This document shows, piece by piece, positions 28,985 through 37,198 of a DNA stretch of 64,000 nt; the stretch's first letter is position 1, and every line of letters begins with the position of its first letter. Position numbers and translations under genes: made by a program. The stretch is taken from positions 1,240,001-1,304,000 of the forward strand of contig NC_007908.1 in the NCBI RefSeq assembly GCF_000013605.1. The letters run 5' to 3'. The notes beneath the pieces are model-generated. The model saw only the letters and a list, made by a program, of their open reading frames with translations, did no database searches and was not told the origin of the DNA. This DNA comes from Rhodoferax ferrireducens T118 (GTDB taxonomy: Bacteria > Pseudomonadota > Gammaproteobacteria > Burkholderiales > Burkholderiaceae_C).

Positions 28985-29389
28985 ATGACCACCTTACAAC
29001 AGGAATTTGTAAACATCGATCGGCATGACGAGCCACCAGGACTTCGCCTGACGCTGGAACTCGATGGTGCAACGCAACAGGACATCGAGCGCGGCATCAA
29101 TGCCGCCAAAGGAGTCTTTGCACTGGCGCAAGTCAGTTCCTATGCAGCGGCAATCGCGGCCGATTATCAGGCGTTGGAGGACCCTGAACTGCTGCTGACA
29201 GCCGAGCAGCATGAATGGGCCGGCATTTGGTGGGATGCGCAGGAGGCGGCAGTAGCGGCGGCGTGCAGTGAACTGCCGGCAGGAGAGAAAACGTTTCTCT
29301 TCAGCCAGACCTGGGACGACGCGCCAGAACCCATTTCCGGCAATTGCATTCGCGGCACAACCTGGCTGGGTAAAGAAACACAGGAATGA
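28985..29389 (+). CDS. Unknown acidic protein (134 residues)
   Basis: ATG 28985 has an AAGGA site. The protein is acidic and mostly helical (MTTLQQEFVNIDRHDEPPGLRLTLELDGATQQDIERGINAAKGVFALAQVSSYAAA...), with no signal peptide, membrane segment or known motif. It sits six bases before the SRAP-type gene, and co-expression with it is likely. Confidence 0.55.
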   Translation: MTTLQQEFVNIDRHDEPPGLRLTLELDGATQQDIERGINAAKGVFALAQVSSYAAAIAADYQALEDPELLLTAEQHEWAGIWWDAQEAAVAAACSELPAGEKTFLFSQTWDDAPEPISGNCIRGTTWLGKETQE

Positions 29390-29395
29390 TCAGCC

Positions 29396-30343
29396 ATGTG
29401 CTACTCCGCTCAAATCTGGGCTGAACACAGAAAGTACGTCAGGGCGTTCGGCGTCGAGATCGACATCAAGGAATATGTCAAACTTTTCTGGCAGCGAAAT
29501 GAAAACGACCGCATCAAGGTTCCCAAAGCGATGGAGGAGTCGTTTACCGCCCCGCAAGGTGAAGACGAAGCGGCCATCAAGAGCTTGACTGACGCGTACA
29601 AGGTTCAGCAAGCCGACAAACTGGCGCAGGAGTTGTTCAAGCAACGCAAGCGACTGGCTGATGCTCAGCGCAGCCTGACGGCCAAGACCACAAAGGCGGC
29701 GACCGAGGCCACGCGAATCGCCAGCACCAAAATTGAATGGCTCTTGGCAAAATTGGCAGACTCCAGGCGCACCGAGCTGAAGGACAGCGATTCAAGAATT
29801 TATCCTGGCTACTTCGCGCCGGTGCTGATTGTGGAAAACGGCAAACGCCTTGTCCGCCCCATGCGCTACCAGTGCCGCCCGGCTGGAAAGCCAGCGGCCT
29901 ACGACACCAGGTATCCGGGCACCTATAACGCAAGAAGGGACAGCCTGGAGGGCTTCTGGAAGAACCAGTTCGGCTACACACACGGGCTCATGGTCGTCAA
30001 TGCGTTCTTTGAGCATGTTTCCAAGCCATTGAAGAACGCAAGTGGCGCGCAAACAGAGAGCGTGATCCTGGAGTTCAAGCCACGACCAGTACAGGACATG
30101 TTGGTCGCCTGCCTGTGGTCGCACTGGACAGGAGACGCAGGGGATGACCTTTACTCCTTCGCTGCCATCACGGATGAGCCACCAGAAGAGGTTGCAGCCG
30201 CTGGTCACGACCGCTGCATCATTCCGATCAAGCCTGAAAACATCGACGCCTGGTTGAATCCAGACCCCACCAATCTCGCGGCACTCTACGCCATCCTGGA
30301 TGACAGGGAGCGTCCTTACTATGAGCACCGGCTGGCCGCATAG
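29396..30343 (+). CDS. SOS response-associated peptidase (SRAP/HMCES-like)
   Basis: This 315-residue SRAP-domain protein is of the YedK/HMCES family, which bonds covalently to abasic sites in single-stranded DNA through its N-terminal cysteine. Cys2 follows the start directly (MCYSAQIW), NARRDS (about residue 182) is the second core motif, an FFEH stands where the family has YEWK, and GHDRCIIPI holds the conserved histidine near the end. An insertion of about 100 charged residues (about 50-140, coiled coil) makes it longer than YedK. The upstream LexA-type box and the damage-tolerance role agree. Confidence 0.85.
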   Translation: MCYSAQIWAEHRKYVRAFGVEIDIKEYVKLFWQRNENDRIKVPKAMEESFTAPQGEDEAAIKSLTDAYKVQQADKLAQELFKQRKRLADAQRSLTAKTTKAATEATRIASTKIEWLLAKLADSRRTELKDSDSRIYPGYFAPVLIVENGKRLVRPMRYQCRPAGKPAAYDTRYPGTYNARRDSLEGFWKNQFGYTHGLMVVNAFFEHVSKPLKNASGAQTESVILEFKPRPVQDMLVACLWSHWTGDAGDDLYSFAAITDEPPEEVAAAGHDRCIIPIKPENIDAWLNPDPTNLAALYAILDDRERPYYEHRLAA

Positions 30344-30358
30344 CGAATCGCTGGAACG

Positions 30359-31102
30359 ATGATGGAGCCAGTGATTCCAATGATCGGGCGCATTCACACT
30401 CGCCGACTGCGAGAGGTCTACCGCTCGGCCGGCTGGCCCTGGCAGGATGTGGTCGAGATTGAACTGCTGGCGGCCGGTTTGCTCGAACGGGTTGCAGCAA
30501 TCAGTGGTCATGAGTTGGTGCGAGTCACTGATGCGGGCATCAGTTGCATGGCAAGCGCGCTGCACGACAATCGGCGAGCCTTCTCCGCGCATGAGTCTCT
30601 GGTTAACCTGGTGGCGCAAGCCATGGTCCGCGACGGTCGCGTTGTCTGGACAACTCTGGAAGTGTGGGCCAGACTGCCGGCAACTCCAGAGCATTCAAGT
30701 CGCTGGAAGATCTGCAAACCCGATGTCTTCTCGATCAGAAACAGCTCGCGCCAAGAATACCTTGAACCCATCGTGCACGAAATCAAGGTCAGTCGTGCCG
30801 ATTTGCTCGGTGACCTCAAGCGCATGGACAAGAGAAATGCCTACCTCGATGTCGGTGGTCAGTGCTGGTACGTGCTGGGCTGTGATGCCAAAGGCAAGGC
30901 CATCGGCGAGCCCGACGAGATTCCCATGGAGTGCGGCGTTATGGTGTGCAAGCGTAACAAACTGGAAGTCGTTCGGATGGCCCCGAAACGTCCCTCACCC
31001 CAACTGCCGTTTGGTGTCTGGATGGCACTGGCCAAGGCGACACCGGTGCAGGTCTGGACCCTGGGCGAGGATGAAACAGTTGATCAGGCATCGCTGGCAT
31101 AA
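30359..31102 (+). CDS. MmcB-like PD-(D/E)XK protein
   Basis: This 247-residue protein has a C-terminal nuclease-like core. D in KICKPDVFSI (about 122) and E-x-K in IVHEIKVSRADLLGDLKRMDKRNAYL (about 141-166) are arranged as in the MmcB family of DNA-repair-associated PD-(D/E)XK proteins, followed by CWYVLGC. The N-terminal 100 residues look like a winged-helix region. It is the last gene of the run begun by the LexA-type promoter, 15 bases after the SRAP gene, consistent with a DNA-damage role. No activity can be claimed. Confidence 0.6.
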   Translation: MMEPVIPMIGRIHTRRLREVYRSAGWPWQDVVEIELLAAGLLERVAAISGHELVRVTDAGISCMASALHDNRRAFSAHESLVNLVAQAMVRDGRVVWTTLEVWARLPATPEHSSRWKICKPDVFSIRNSSRQEYLEPIVHEIKVSRADLLGDLKRMDKRNAYLDVGGQCWYVLGCDAKGKAIGEPDEIPMECGVMVCKRNKLEVVRMAPKRPSPQLPFGVWMALAKATPVQVWTLGEDETVDQASLA

Positions 31103-31190
31103 AGTTTCAAAAAAGTCCGCCGAGAAGTCTTATTTTGCGGTGCGATGTCACAGGCAACATCGGCGAACTTCCGCTCAACAAAAGGCATTT

Positions 31191-32399
31191 ATGGCTACAG
31201 CAATCACAAGATCAGAACTTTTTGAACTGGTTTGGTCCGAGCCGCGGACAACCTTGGCCAAGCGATTCAAACTGTCCGATGTGGCCATTGGGAAGCACTG
31301 TCGGAAGGCGAACATTCCAATGCCACCTCCAGGCTATTGGGCACGCAAGCTTGCCGGGAAGTCTTCAACCCGGCCACCACTTCCGCTACGCCTGCCAGGA
31401 CAAAGAGATCAGGTGTTTTCAAGCGAAGAAGATCGTTATGGATACTTCAACCGCACAGAAGACTTGGAAGAGATATTGCTGCCTCCAGTCTTTCCTGAGT
31501 CCGCACAGCTATTGGTCGCTGACGCGGCGAATCGAATTGGCAACATTCGGGCCTGCCGGGACCTAAGCAATCCCCATCCGGGCCTAAAACGGGTACTGGC
31601 CGACGAGAATCGCCGACGCGAGGCTTGGGCGGCCCAGAAATATGCGGACTATTACAAGCCGTATTTTGATGCGCCAAATTTTCAGCGGCAACTCCGCCTC
31701 ATCAACAGCATTCTTTGGGGATTTGATCGCATCGATTGCAAAGGCGAGGCCTACATCACTGAGGAATGGGTACAGGGCACAGGTCATTTGCACCTCCTTC
31801 ATTGCCGCATCTGCATCGGCACCACCACTGTGGGATTTGAGTTCCTGGAGCCCACAACCCCTAAGTCGCTCAAAAAAGCGCCGCCTAGCGGCACAACTAC
31901 TTTGCGAATAGCAGCGCATCCAAGCGGGCAGTCGGACTGGAGTGATCAAGCTGATTGCAAAATTGAGAAGCAACTTACATCAATCGGCGTCGCGATGTTC
32001 GAGTTGGCGGAAAATCGCTTGCGCAACTGCGCCACTCAGGCCTATGAGCGGCGACTACAGCGGCGACAAGAATTGTTGGATGCAATTGCCAGGAAAATGG
32101 CCGACGACGAGAGGAAACGGCTCGAAGCCATTGCCAAGCATCACCAAGCCAACCGTGACAATTTACGGAAAATGGCGAGGGAACATCAATCCGCTCGTGA
32201 AGTGCGCAATTTTGTCGACGCAGTACGCCAACATCCAGAATGCACCGGCGCCAATTTGAGCGCATTTTCAGAATGGGAGCGAAAAGTATTGGAGTTCGCC
32301 GACTCCATGGATCCCTTGAGTCAACCTATCGCAAACATCTTGAATTCTTTTGCGGAGCCTCCAGAAGCGGTTTTGGCAAATGGTTCAATTCTTCAATGA
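31191..32399 (+). CDS. Unknown protein with N-terminal HTH-like domain
   Basis: ATG 31191 gives 402 residues. Residues 1-65 (SELFELVWSEPRTTLAKRFKLSDVAIGKHCRKANIPMPPPGYWARKLAGK) match a common bacterial N-terminal module that resembles a helix-turn-helix. The middle is unknown, and about 285-360 form a charged coiled coil (ERRLQRRQELLDAIARKMADDERKRLEAIAKHHQ). Proteins of this layout are frequent on mobile elements, but their job is not known to me. The earlier open frame is a shadow. Confidence 0.65.
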   Translation: MATAITRSELFELVWSEPRTTLAKRFKLSDVAIGKHCRKANIPMPPPGYWARKLAGKSSTRPPLPLRLPGQRDQVFSSEEDRYGYFNRTEDLEEILLPPVFPESAQLLVADAANRIGNIRACRDLSNPHPGLKRVLADENRRREAWAAQKYADYYKPYFDAPNFQRQLRLINSILWGFDRIDCKGEAYITEEWVQGTGHLHLLHCRICIGTTTVGFEFLEPTTPKSLKKAPPSGTTTLRIAAHPSGQSDWSDQADCKIEKQLTSIGVAMFELAENRLRNCATQAYERRLQRRQELLDAIARKMADDERKRLEAIAKHHQANRDNLRKMAREHQSAREVRNFVDAVRQHPECTGANLSAFSEWERKVLEFADSMDPLSQPIANILNSFAEPPEAVLANGSILQ

Positions 32400-32567
32400 G
32401 TCATTCGCCTTGAACGTGCTATTCGCGACCCCTCCATGACGACCGATCATGCAGTAGGAAAACAGAGTTTTCTTGGCCGAGGCGATGGTCTCTGCACCAG
32501 CCAGCCTGCCATCTGGAATTGACCCGCTTTCACTCGATTAACATTTATCCTCAATCAGAGGCTTCCA

Positions 32568-32981
32568 GTGACCCCCTTGGCATACCCCAAGTCAAAGTTC
32601 GAACCCGGCGACGTGACGTACTTGAGCGCGAAAGTGGAGCGTGCGCGGTTGTCGCCCTCGGCTCTCAATGGATTTTTCAACGTGACAAGAAGGTGGAGGC
32701 TCAAAAGTGACGTAGCGCGAGAGTTGCTTGGGGGCATTTCCAGAAGCACTTTTTACGATTCGAAGAGAAGCCCCGACCGGTTGCCCCCCTGTGTCAGACT
32801 AGTTGTCGCCCCTAGAATTTATTTTTTGATTGGGATCTACAAAGCGCTTCACGGTCTATACGGCGACAAGCTGGCCGATGAGTGGGTTCTGCTGCCGAAC
32901 AGAAATGTACTCTTTGGCGGTCACCCACCTCTTCAGTACATGGTTTTGCGCGGCCTGATCGGAATGCAAACGGTGCTCTGA
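32568..32981 (+). CDS. Xre/MbcA/ParS-type antitoxin, orphan
   Basis: This 137-residue protein starts at GTG 32568. The second half is a clear ParS/MbcA toxin-binding domain: YFLIGIYKALHGLYGDKLADEWVLLPNRNVLFGGHPPLQYMVLRGLIGMQTVL. The first half holds an HTH-like region (RELLGGISRSTFYDSKR). Such antitoxins normally precede a RES-domain NAD+-degrading toxin. Here the C-terminus stops soon after MQTVL, a little short, and no RES frame follows, so the pair has lost its toxin. Confidence 0.78.
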   Translation: MTPLAYPKSKFEPGDVTYLSAKVERARLSPSALNGFFNVTRRWRLKSDVARELLGGISRSTFYDSKRSPDRLPPCVRLVVAPRIYFLIGIYKALHGLYGDKLADEWVLLPNRNVLFGGHPPLQYMVLRGLIGMQTVL

Positions 32982-33687
32982 CTTCTCCGTGCCCGGGGCG
33001 CTGAGACGTGAGCCAGCACTATTCCCACCAAGTTCCGAACTTTCTGCGTGCATACAACAGCAATGCGATTTGCACCAGACCGGCAAGCGGAGTGGGGTGT
33101 ACTGCCCACCGCCGTCTGAGTGGTGGAGGTCCAATTGCTTGAATTGGTCCAGAGGAATTGTGGATGCTCAGTTGTTTCAACTGACTGACTGACCCGACAG
33201 CCGACAGCCGCCATTCGCGAGGAGCCGCAAGGTGCCCATAGCCGCCGGCCACGGAAAGACAGAGCTGACATTCATTTTCGAGTTGGGAAAGAGACAGCGG
33301 ACATTCGAGGACCAGGCATCAACTTTCGGTTTGGCTGTCTCTGAAGCAGCGGACGTTCAACGATGTCCCCCAAATGGGGGATATACAAACACTTTCTCGA
33401 CCGTCAGAATCGCAGCGTAACCAGAGATTCGAGGGCGTGGTCTACTGGGCTATAGTCGGGCAACAGTGACAGAATTTCACCAGGATAGGCGACACTGTTC
33501 AAATGGGACGGAAATGACTTCAATATCTATCGCAGTTGGCGCAAACCTAGGCCCCATGCGCCTCACCGCGTTGTTGGTCAACGGCGTCCTCAGTGGGCAT
33601 CCCCGGATATCCCGTCATCTAGTATGGGAACGCCAAGATAGGCGCTCGGCTACATCACGTTAGTCGTCTGCCCCTCTAAGTACACCC
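32982..33687. other. Gene-poor stretch between orphan antitoxin and cassettes
   Basis: No intact gene is seen over about 700 bases. No RES toxin motif was found in either strand. Imperfect repeats of a GAGCTGACATTCATT / AGCGGACATTCGAGG kind (33255-33360) recall dispersed intergenic sequences common in Comamonadaceae. Near 33654 a GTTAGTC sequence could be a worn attC core (one mismatch) in front of the first cassette gene. Confidence 0.35.
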
Positions 33688-34374
33688 ATGGACATTAAAC
33701 AAGTTCTACAGGCACGCGCAAACAGACGCACTCGCGTCGAGCGGCCATTCGCGAACTTCTTTGAGATGGTTCAACAATGCGTCGCCGCTGGTCACTTGAT
33801 CCTCAGCGGCTCCCTAGATCCAAAGATCACCACTCTTATCGAAAGGTCGGCTGTGATCTCAACCGTCACGGCGATAGAGGTCTACTACCGGGATATCCTT
33901 GATTTCATTTTTCGGTACTGCACGACCACGTTCTTTGAGCCGCATCTCAAGCAACTCTTCCCGGAAAAGTTTGATATTTCAGATCTTCTGGAGGTCTACC
34001 GTCACCAAGTTCATCCGTTGGAACTCGTCGCAGCAGCCCAGTCGTTTCAGAACGCCGATCGAATTGACAAGGTCTTCTCGAAGTTTCTTAGCAAAGGGGG
34101 CTTATGGGAAAGCGTCCTCCAACTTCAAGTTCGAGTAAAGGGCGATCCAGCCACGGAAAGCTCATTCACTCGCGACGAATTAGTTGCGCTCAGGCGAGTG
34201 TTCGATCTACGGCACGAGTTGGTGCACGACCCCGCGCGTCGCTCCTTCTTCACCGAACAGACAGTGGAGGATCTTTGGGCTGCGACTCATATGATCTTTG
34301 GCTCGGACATCGTGCTCACACAAGTCATACAAGCCAATCGCGATCCTGCACTAGCCAATGACGCAGACACCTAG
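33688..34374 (+). CDS. HEPN-like protein in a gene cassette
   Basis: This 228-residue helical protein has a conserved RHELVH (R-x4-H) near residue 175, the catalytic pair of HEPN RNases. It follows a segment TVTAIEVYYRDILDFIFRY similar to the RiboL-PSP-HEPN type. Such proteins cut RNA in defence or toxin systems. No antitoxin gene accompanies it. It is followed directly by an attC-like site whose first base overlaps the stop, as in integron cassettes where one gene and one attC make a unit. Confidence 0.6.
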   Translation: MDIKQVLQARANRRTRVERPFANFFEMVQQCVAAGHLILSGSLDPKITTLIERSAVISTVTAIEVYYRDILDFIFRYCTTTFFEPHLKQLFPEKFDISDLLEVYRHQVHPLELVAAAQSFQNADRIDKVFSKFLSKGGLWESVLQLQVRVKGDPATESSFTRDELVALRRVFDLRHELVHDPARRSFFTEQTVEDLWAATHMIFGSDIVLTQVIQANRDPALANDADT

Positions 34375-34446
34375 CCATTCCGTCGAGAGGGGCCGCAACC
34401 TTCGCAGCTTCGCCGCTACGGCGGCCCCTCACGTCAGACGTTGGGC
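34369..34446 (+). repeat. attC-like recombination site 1
   Basis: This 78-base imperfect palindrome follows the HEPN gene. The right core GTTGGGC (34440-34446) fits GTTRRRY. The left core ACCTAGC is degenerate. Inside, GAGGGGCCGC pairs exactly with GCGGCCCCTC to form the extra-helical-base stem typical of attC. Confidence 0.6.
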
Positions 34447-34501
34447 CGCATAGCCAACAACTACGCCCGCGAGATATCTTAGGGTTAAGGAACAGACTGA
34501 A

Positions 34502-35542
34502 ATGAATAGCAAGACATCTTTACTCGCGGCGCGGATTCGCCAGTTCGGCCAGCGCTTGGGCAGAGTTTTGTCACGCCTTGTCGAAGGCTTTTGGTGGCCG
34601 CCAGCGGCTCTACTTGTGGTGGCTATCTACTGGTTTTCGGTCGCGAGCGGTATTCCTACACCTGTCGAACAGACTGTGGAAAAGTACGGGGTATATGGTG
34701 ACAGCTTTGGGCGACTCACGTCACTCTTCACAGCGCTCGGTTTTGGCGGCCTAATCATCACGCTGTTGCTACAGCAGCGGCAAATTCGTAAGCAGGAAGA
34801 GGCTGTCAAGCACAACCGGCAGAAGGAGGAGAAGGGTCGCTATGAAGAGATCTTGTTCAGGCTGTTGGATATTTACCGCCAGACCCTCTCGGAGGTTCGT
34901 GTAGGGGAGGCAACGGGTCGCGATGTTCTGCGAAAGGCCTTGGACAGGGTAGATGCTGGTGTCGTGGAGGAGGGTGTGAACGGTATGTCGCGAGACCTGC
35001 ATGGCAGATGGGATAGCGGATCTCTCACAGAGAACGACATGCAACGCATCGACTACCTGCACTTCCGAAACTTCAAAATTGTGGGGGCAGAGATACATCC
35101 TCAAGCCCGCTTAGTCGACACTTTCGAGGTTCTGCTTGAGCACATGGTGCGTGGAGCACCGGATCATTTTCTGATTACCGCCTACAAGGAATTGGTATTC
35201 GCTCAAGTCACCTTCCTCGAATGCCGCTATTTTTTCTTGGTGGCACTCTCCCACCCCAGCAGAGCCCGTCTTCGGGACCTCCTGGCCAGAACAGGCTTCT
35301 TTGATCGAATTTCCCGATCTCAGATTCATCGGATTCACCGTGATATGTATAAGAAGTACTGGGGTCAAGCGATAGAGCAGCGCGAATTGCCGGCAAGTAT
35401 TCCGATGCCTCCCGGACGCATCAAACGTGCTCTGCGTGCACACAAAGCTGCAGGGGGCGTGCCGAAGATTACTTACACGCCCCTGGGTGTCCGTCAATCG
35501 CAAAGGGCGGTGGAGAAGGATGTCAAAGATGGTCTCCAGTGA
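34502..35542 (+). CDS. putAbiC-like phage abortive-infection protein
   Basis: This 346-residue protein has two N-terminal membrane helices (about 32-50 and 75-92) joined by GVYGDSFGRLTSLFTALGFGGLIITLLLQQRQIRKQEEAV, and a large cytoplasmic helical domain. This layout, with the GDSFG-x-LxxLFxALxFxGLIxTxxLQ block followed by a charged coil and a Phe/Leu-rich LFRLLDIY, fits the putative phage abortive-infection (putAbiC) family. It lies between two attC-like sites, as a second single-gene cassette. Confidence 0.7.
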   Translation: MNSKTSLLAARIRQFGQRLGRVLSRLVEGFWWPPAALLVVAIYWFSVASGIPTPVEQTVEKYGVYGDSFGRLTSLFTALGFGGLIITLLLQQRQIRKQEEAVKHNRQKEEKGRYEEILFRLLDIYRQTLSEVRVGEATGRDVLRKALDRVDAGVVEEGVNGMSRDLHGRWDSGSLTENDMQRIDYLHFRNFKIVGAEIHPQARLVDTFEVLLEHMVRGAPDHFLITAYKELVFAQVTFLECRYFFLVALSHPSRARLRDLLARTGFFDRISRSQIHRIHRDMYKKYWGQAIEQRELPASIPMPPGRIKRALRAHKAAGGVPKITYTPLGVRQSQRAVEKDVKDGLQ

Positions 35543-35552
35543 AGTCGGTACC

Positions 35553-35592
35553 GCCTAACAGGTCGATCGACGCGGACGTCCTGTCGTTGGAC
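35553..35592 (+). repeat. attC-like recombination site 2
   Basis: GCCTAAC (35553-35559, fits RYYYAAC) and GTTGGAC (35586-35592, fits GTTRRRY) flank a hairpin built on GGACGTCC. At 40 bases it is shorter than normal attC sites, so it may be trimmed. It lies just after the putAbiC-like gene. Confidence 0.5.
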
Positions 35593-35669
35593 TTCGCCCG
35601 CCTAGAGTCCGCCGATCATCTCCGACGTTGAATGTCTGCAGTCTGGAAATTTGAAAGTCGGCTTTGGGT

Positions 35670-36898
35670 CTTGGATTCAACCGGTCGATGCAACACTCTA
35701 GAAATTGCATAAGCAGAAGGAGTGTTGCAGATGAAGCAAAGACCCAGGATTTACTACTCTGATAGCCAGAAGGCTCTGATGTGGGAACGCTGGAAGAAGG
35801 GTGAATCCCTTCAACAGATTGCCCAGTTATTTGATAGAAACCACTCATCTATCAGCCGCATCCTGGGTGAGACTGGTGGCATACGTCCGGCGCAGCGTTG
35901 TCGTTCCCAATTTGCTTTGAGCCTGGCTGAACGCGAAGAGATATCTCGCGCGCTGGCGGCGGGACGCTCGATCCGGTCAATTGCTTGCCTGCTTGGACGT
36001 GCGCCATCAACCGTCAGCCGTGAGATCCAGCGCAACGGTGGCCAGGGCTGCTACCGCGCGACCCTGGCCGACCAGGCTGCCTGGGATCGTGCGTGTCGCC
36101 CCAAGACCTGCAAACTGGTGGAGAAGCGAAAGCTGGCGAGCCTCGTGGCTGGTAAGCTCCAATTGCAATGGTCACCACAGCAAATTGCCGGATGGTTAAA
36201 GCAGGCTTATGCGGACGACGAGAACTATCAGGTGTCACACGAAACCATCTATCGAAGTCTCTTCATACGGGCCCGTGGTGCCCTGAAGAAAGAGCTGCTG
36301 CAACATTTGAGACGCACCAGGGCCATGCGCCGTTCGCGCCAACACATCCAAAAGACAGACAACCACGGCAAAATCACCAACGCCGTGTCCATCAGCGAGC
36401 GTCCAGCCTCTGTGCAGGATCGGGCCGTACCGGGCCACTGGGAAGGCGATTTGCTGTTTGGCAGCCTCAACAACCAGATTGCGACACTGGTTGAGCGTCA
36501 GACGCGTTACGTGATGCTGGTGAAGGTTGCCCACAAAGATACCCAGACGGTCATCAATGCACTGATCAAAAACGCTCGCAAGCTGCCCCAGGAACTCTAC
36601 AAGTCGCTGACCTGGGATCGGGGTCATGAAATGGCTGACCACAAGCGCTTCACACTGGCCACAGACATCAGTGTTTACTTCTGTGATCCCCAGAGTCCCT
36701 GGCAGCGTGGGAGCAATGAAAATACGAACGGACTATTGCGGCAGTATTTCCCCAAGGGAATCGATATCTCGAATTACTCACAGGCACAGCTCAATGCAGT
36801 GGCGAGAAAACTGAACGAGCGCCCAAGGAAAACTCTAAACTACGAAACGCCCGCTGAACGATTTAGCCAACTTGTTGCATCGACCGATTGAATCCAAG
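35670..36898 (+). mobile_element. IS30-family insertion sequence
   Basis: The 24-bp ends are inverted copies with a single mismatch. The left end starts CTTGGATTCAACCGGTCGAT at 35670. The right end, read inward from 36898, starts CTTGGATTCAATCGGTCGAT. The right repeat overlaps the end of the transposase gene. I could not assign a clear 2-3 bp target duplication. It lies inside the cassette region after attC-like site 2. Confidence 0.88.
35731..36891 (+). CDS. IS30 family transposase
   Basis: This 386-residue IS30-type DDE transposase has ATG 35731 behind AAGGAG. N-terminal HTH segments (SLQQIAQLFDRNHSSISRIL and RSIRSIACLLGRAPSTVSREIQRNGG) bind the ends. The catalytic D is in GHWEGDLLFG, the second in LTWDRGHEM and the E in GSNENTNGLLRQYFPKG, all standard. 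It appears complete and functional. Confidence 0.95.
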   Translation: MKQRPRIYYSDSQKALMWERWKKGESLQQIAQLFDRNHSSISRILGETGGIRPAQRCRSQFALSLAEREEISRALAAGRSIRSIACLLGRAPSTVSREIQRNGGQGCYRATLADQAAWDRACRPKTCKLVEKRKLASLVAGKLQLQWSPQQIAGWLKQAYADDENYQVSHETIYRSLFIRARGALKKELLQHLRRTRAMRRSRQHIQKTDNHGKITNAVSISERPASVQDRAVPGHWEGDLLFGSLNNQIATLVERQTRYVMLVKVAHKDTQTVINALIKNARKLPQELYKSLTWDRGHEMADHKRFTLATDISVYFCDPQSPWQRGSNENTNGLLRQYFPKGIDISNYSQAQLNAVARKLNERPRKTLNYETPAERFSQLVASTD

Positions 36899-37198
36899 GT
36901 CTGTTCTTGACGATGGCGGCTGTCCCGAACAGTTTTCCAGGCCAATACGGCTTCAGACCCGTTGCCGACTTTCAGGTTTCCAACATGACGGGCAGGTCCC
37001 GATCCATAGCGGTCCTAACAAGGCGCAAATGCGCTGCCGCCTAGCTGCCATTCAGTAAAAACCAAACAAAGGCGTCTGCCTGCTTTCATAAGAGTAGCGA
37101 GCAATCCGGAGCCAAATGCCGACAGGGCGTTGAATGAAATTCAGCCTTTTCGACTGCGATGCATAAAATGATATTTAAGATTCAAATCGGAAAAAGCG
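36899..37198. other. Intercassette stretch with possible attC cores
   Basis: No gene. A TCCTAAC sequence (near 37014) and GTTGAAT (37129-37135, fits GTTRRRY) about 115 bases apart could be the cores of a third, weak attC before the HNH gene, but the arms between them do not pair well by eye. Confidence 0.3.
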
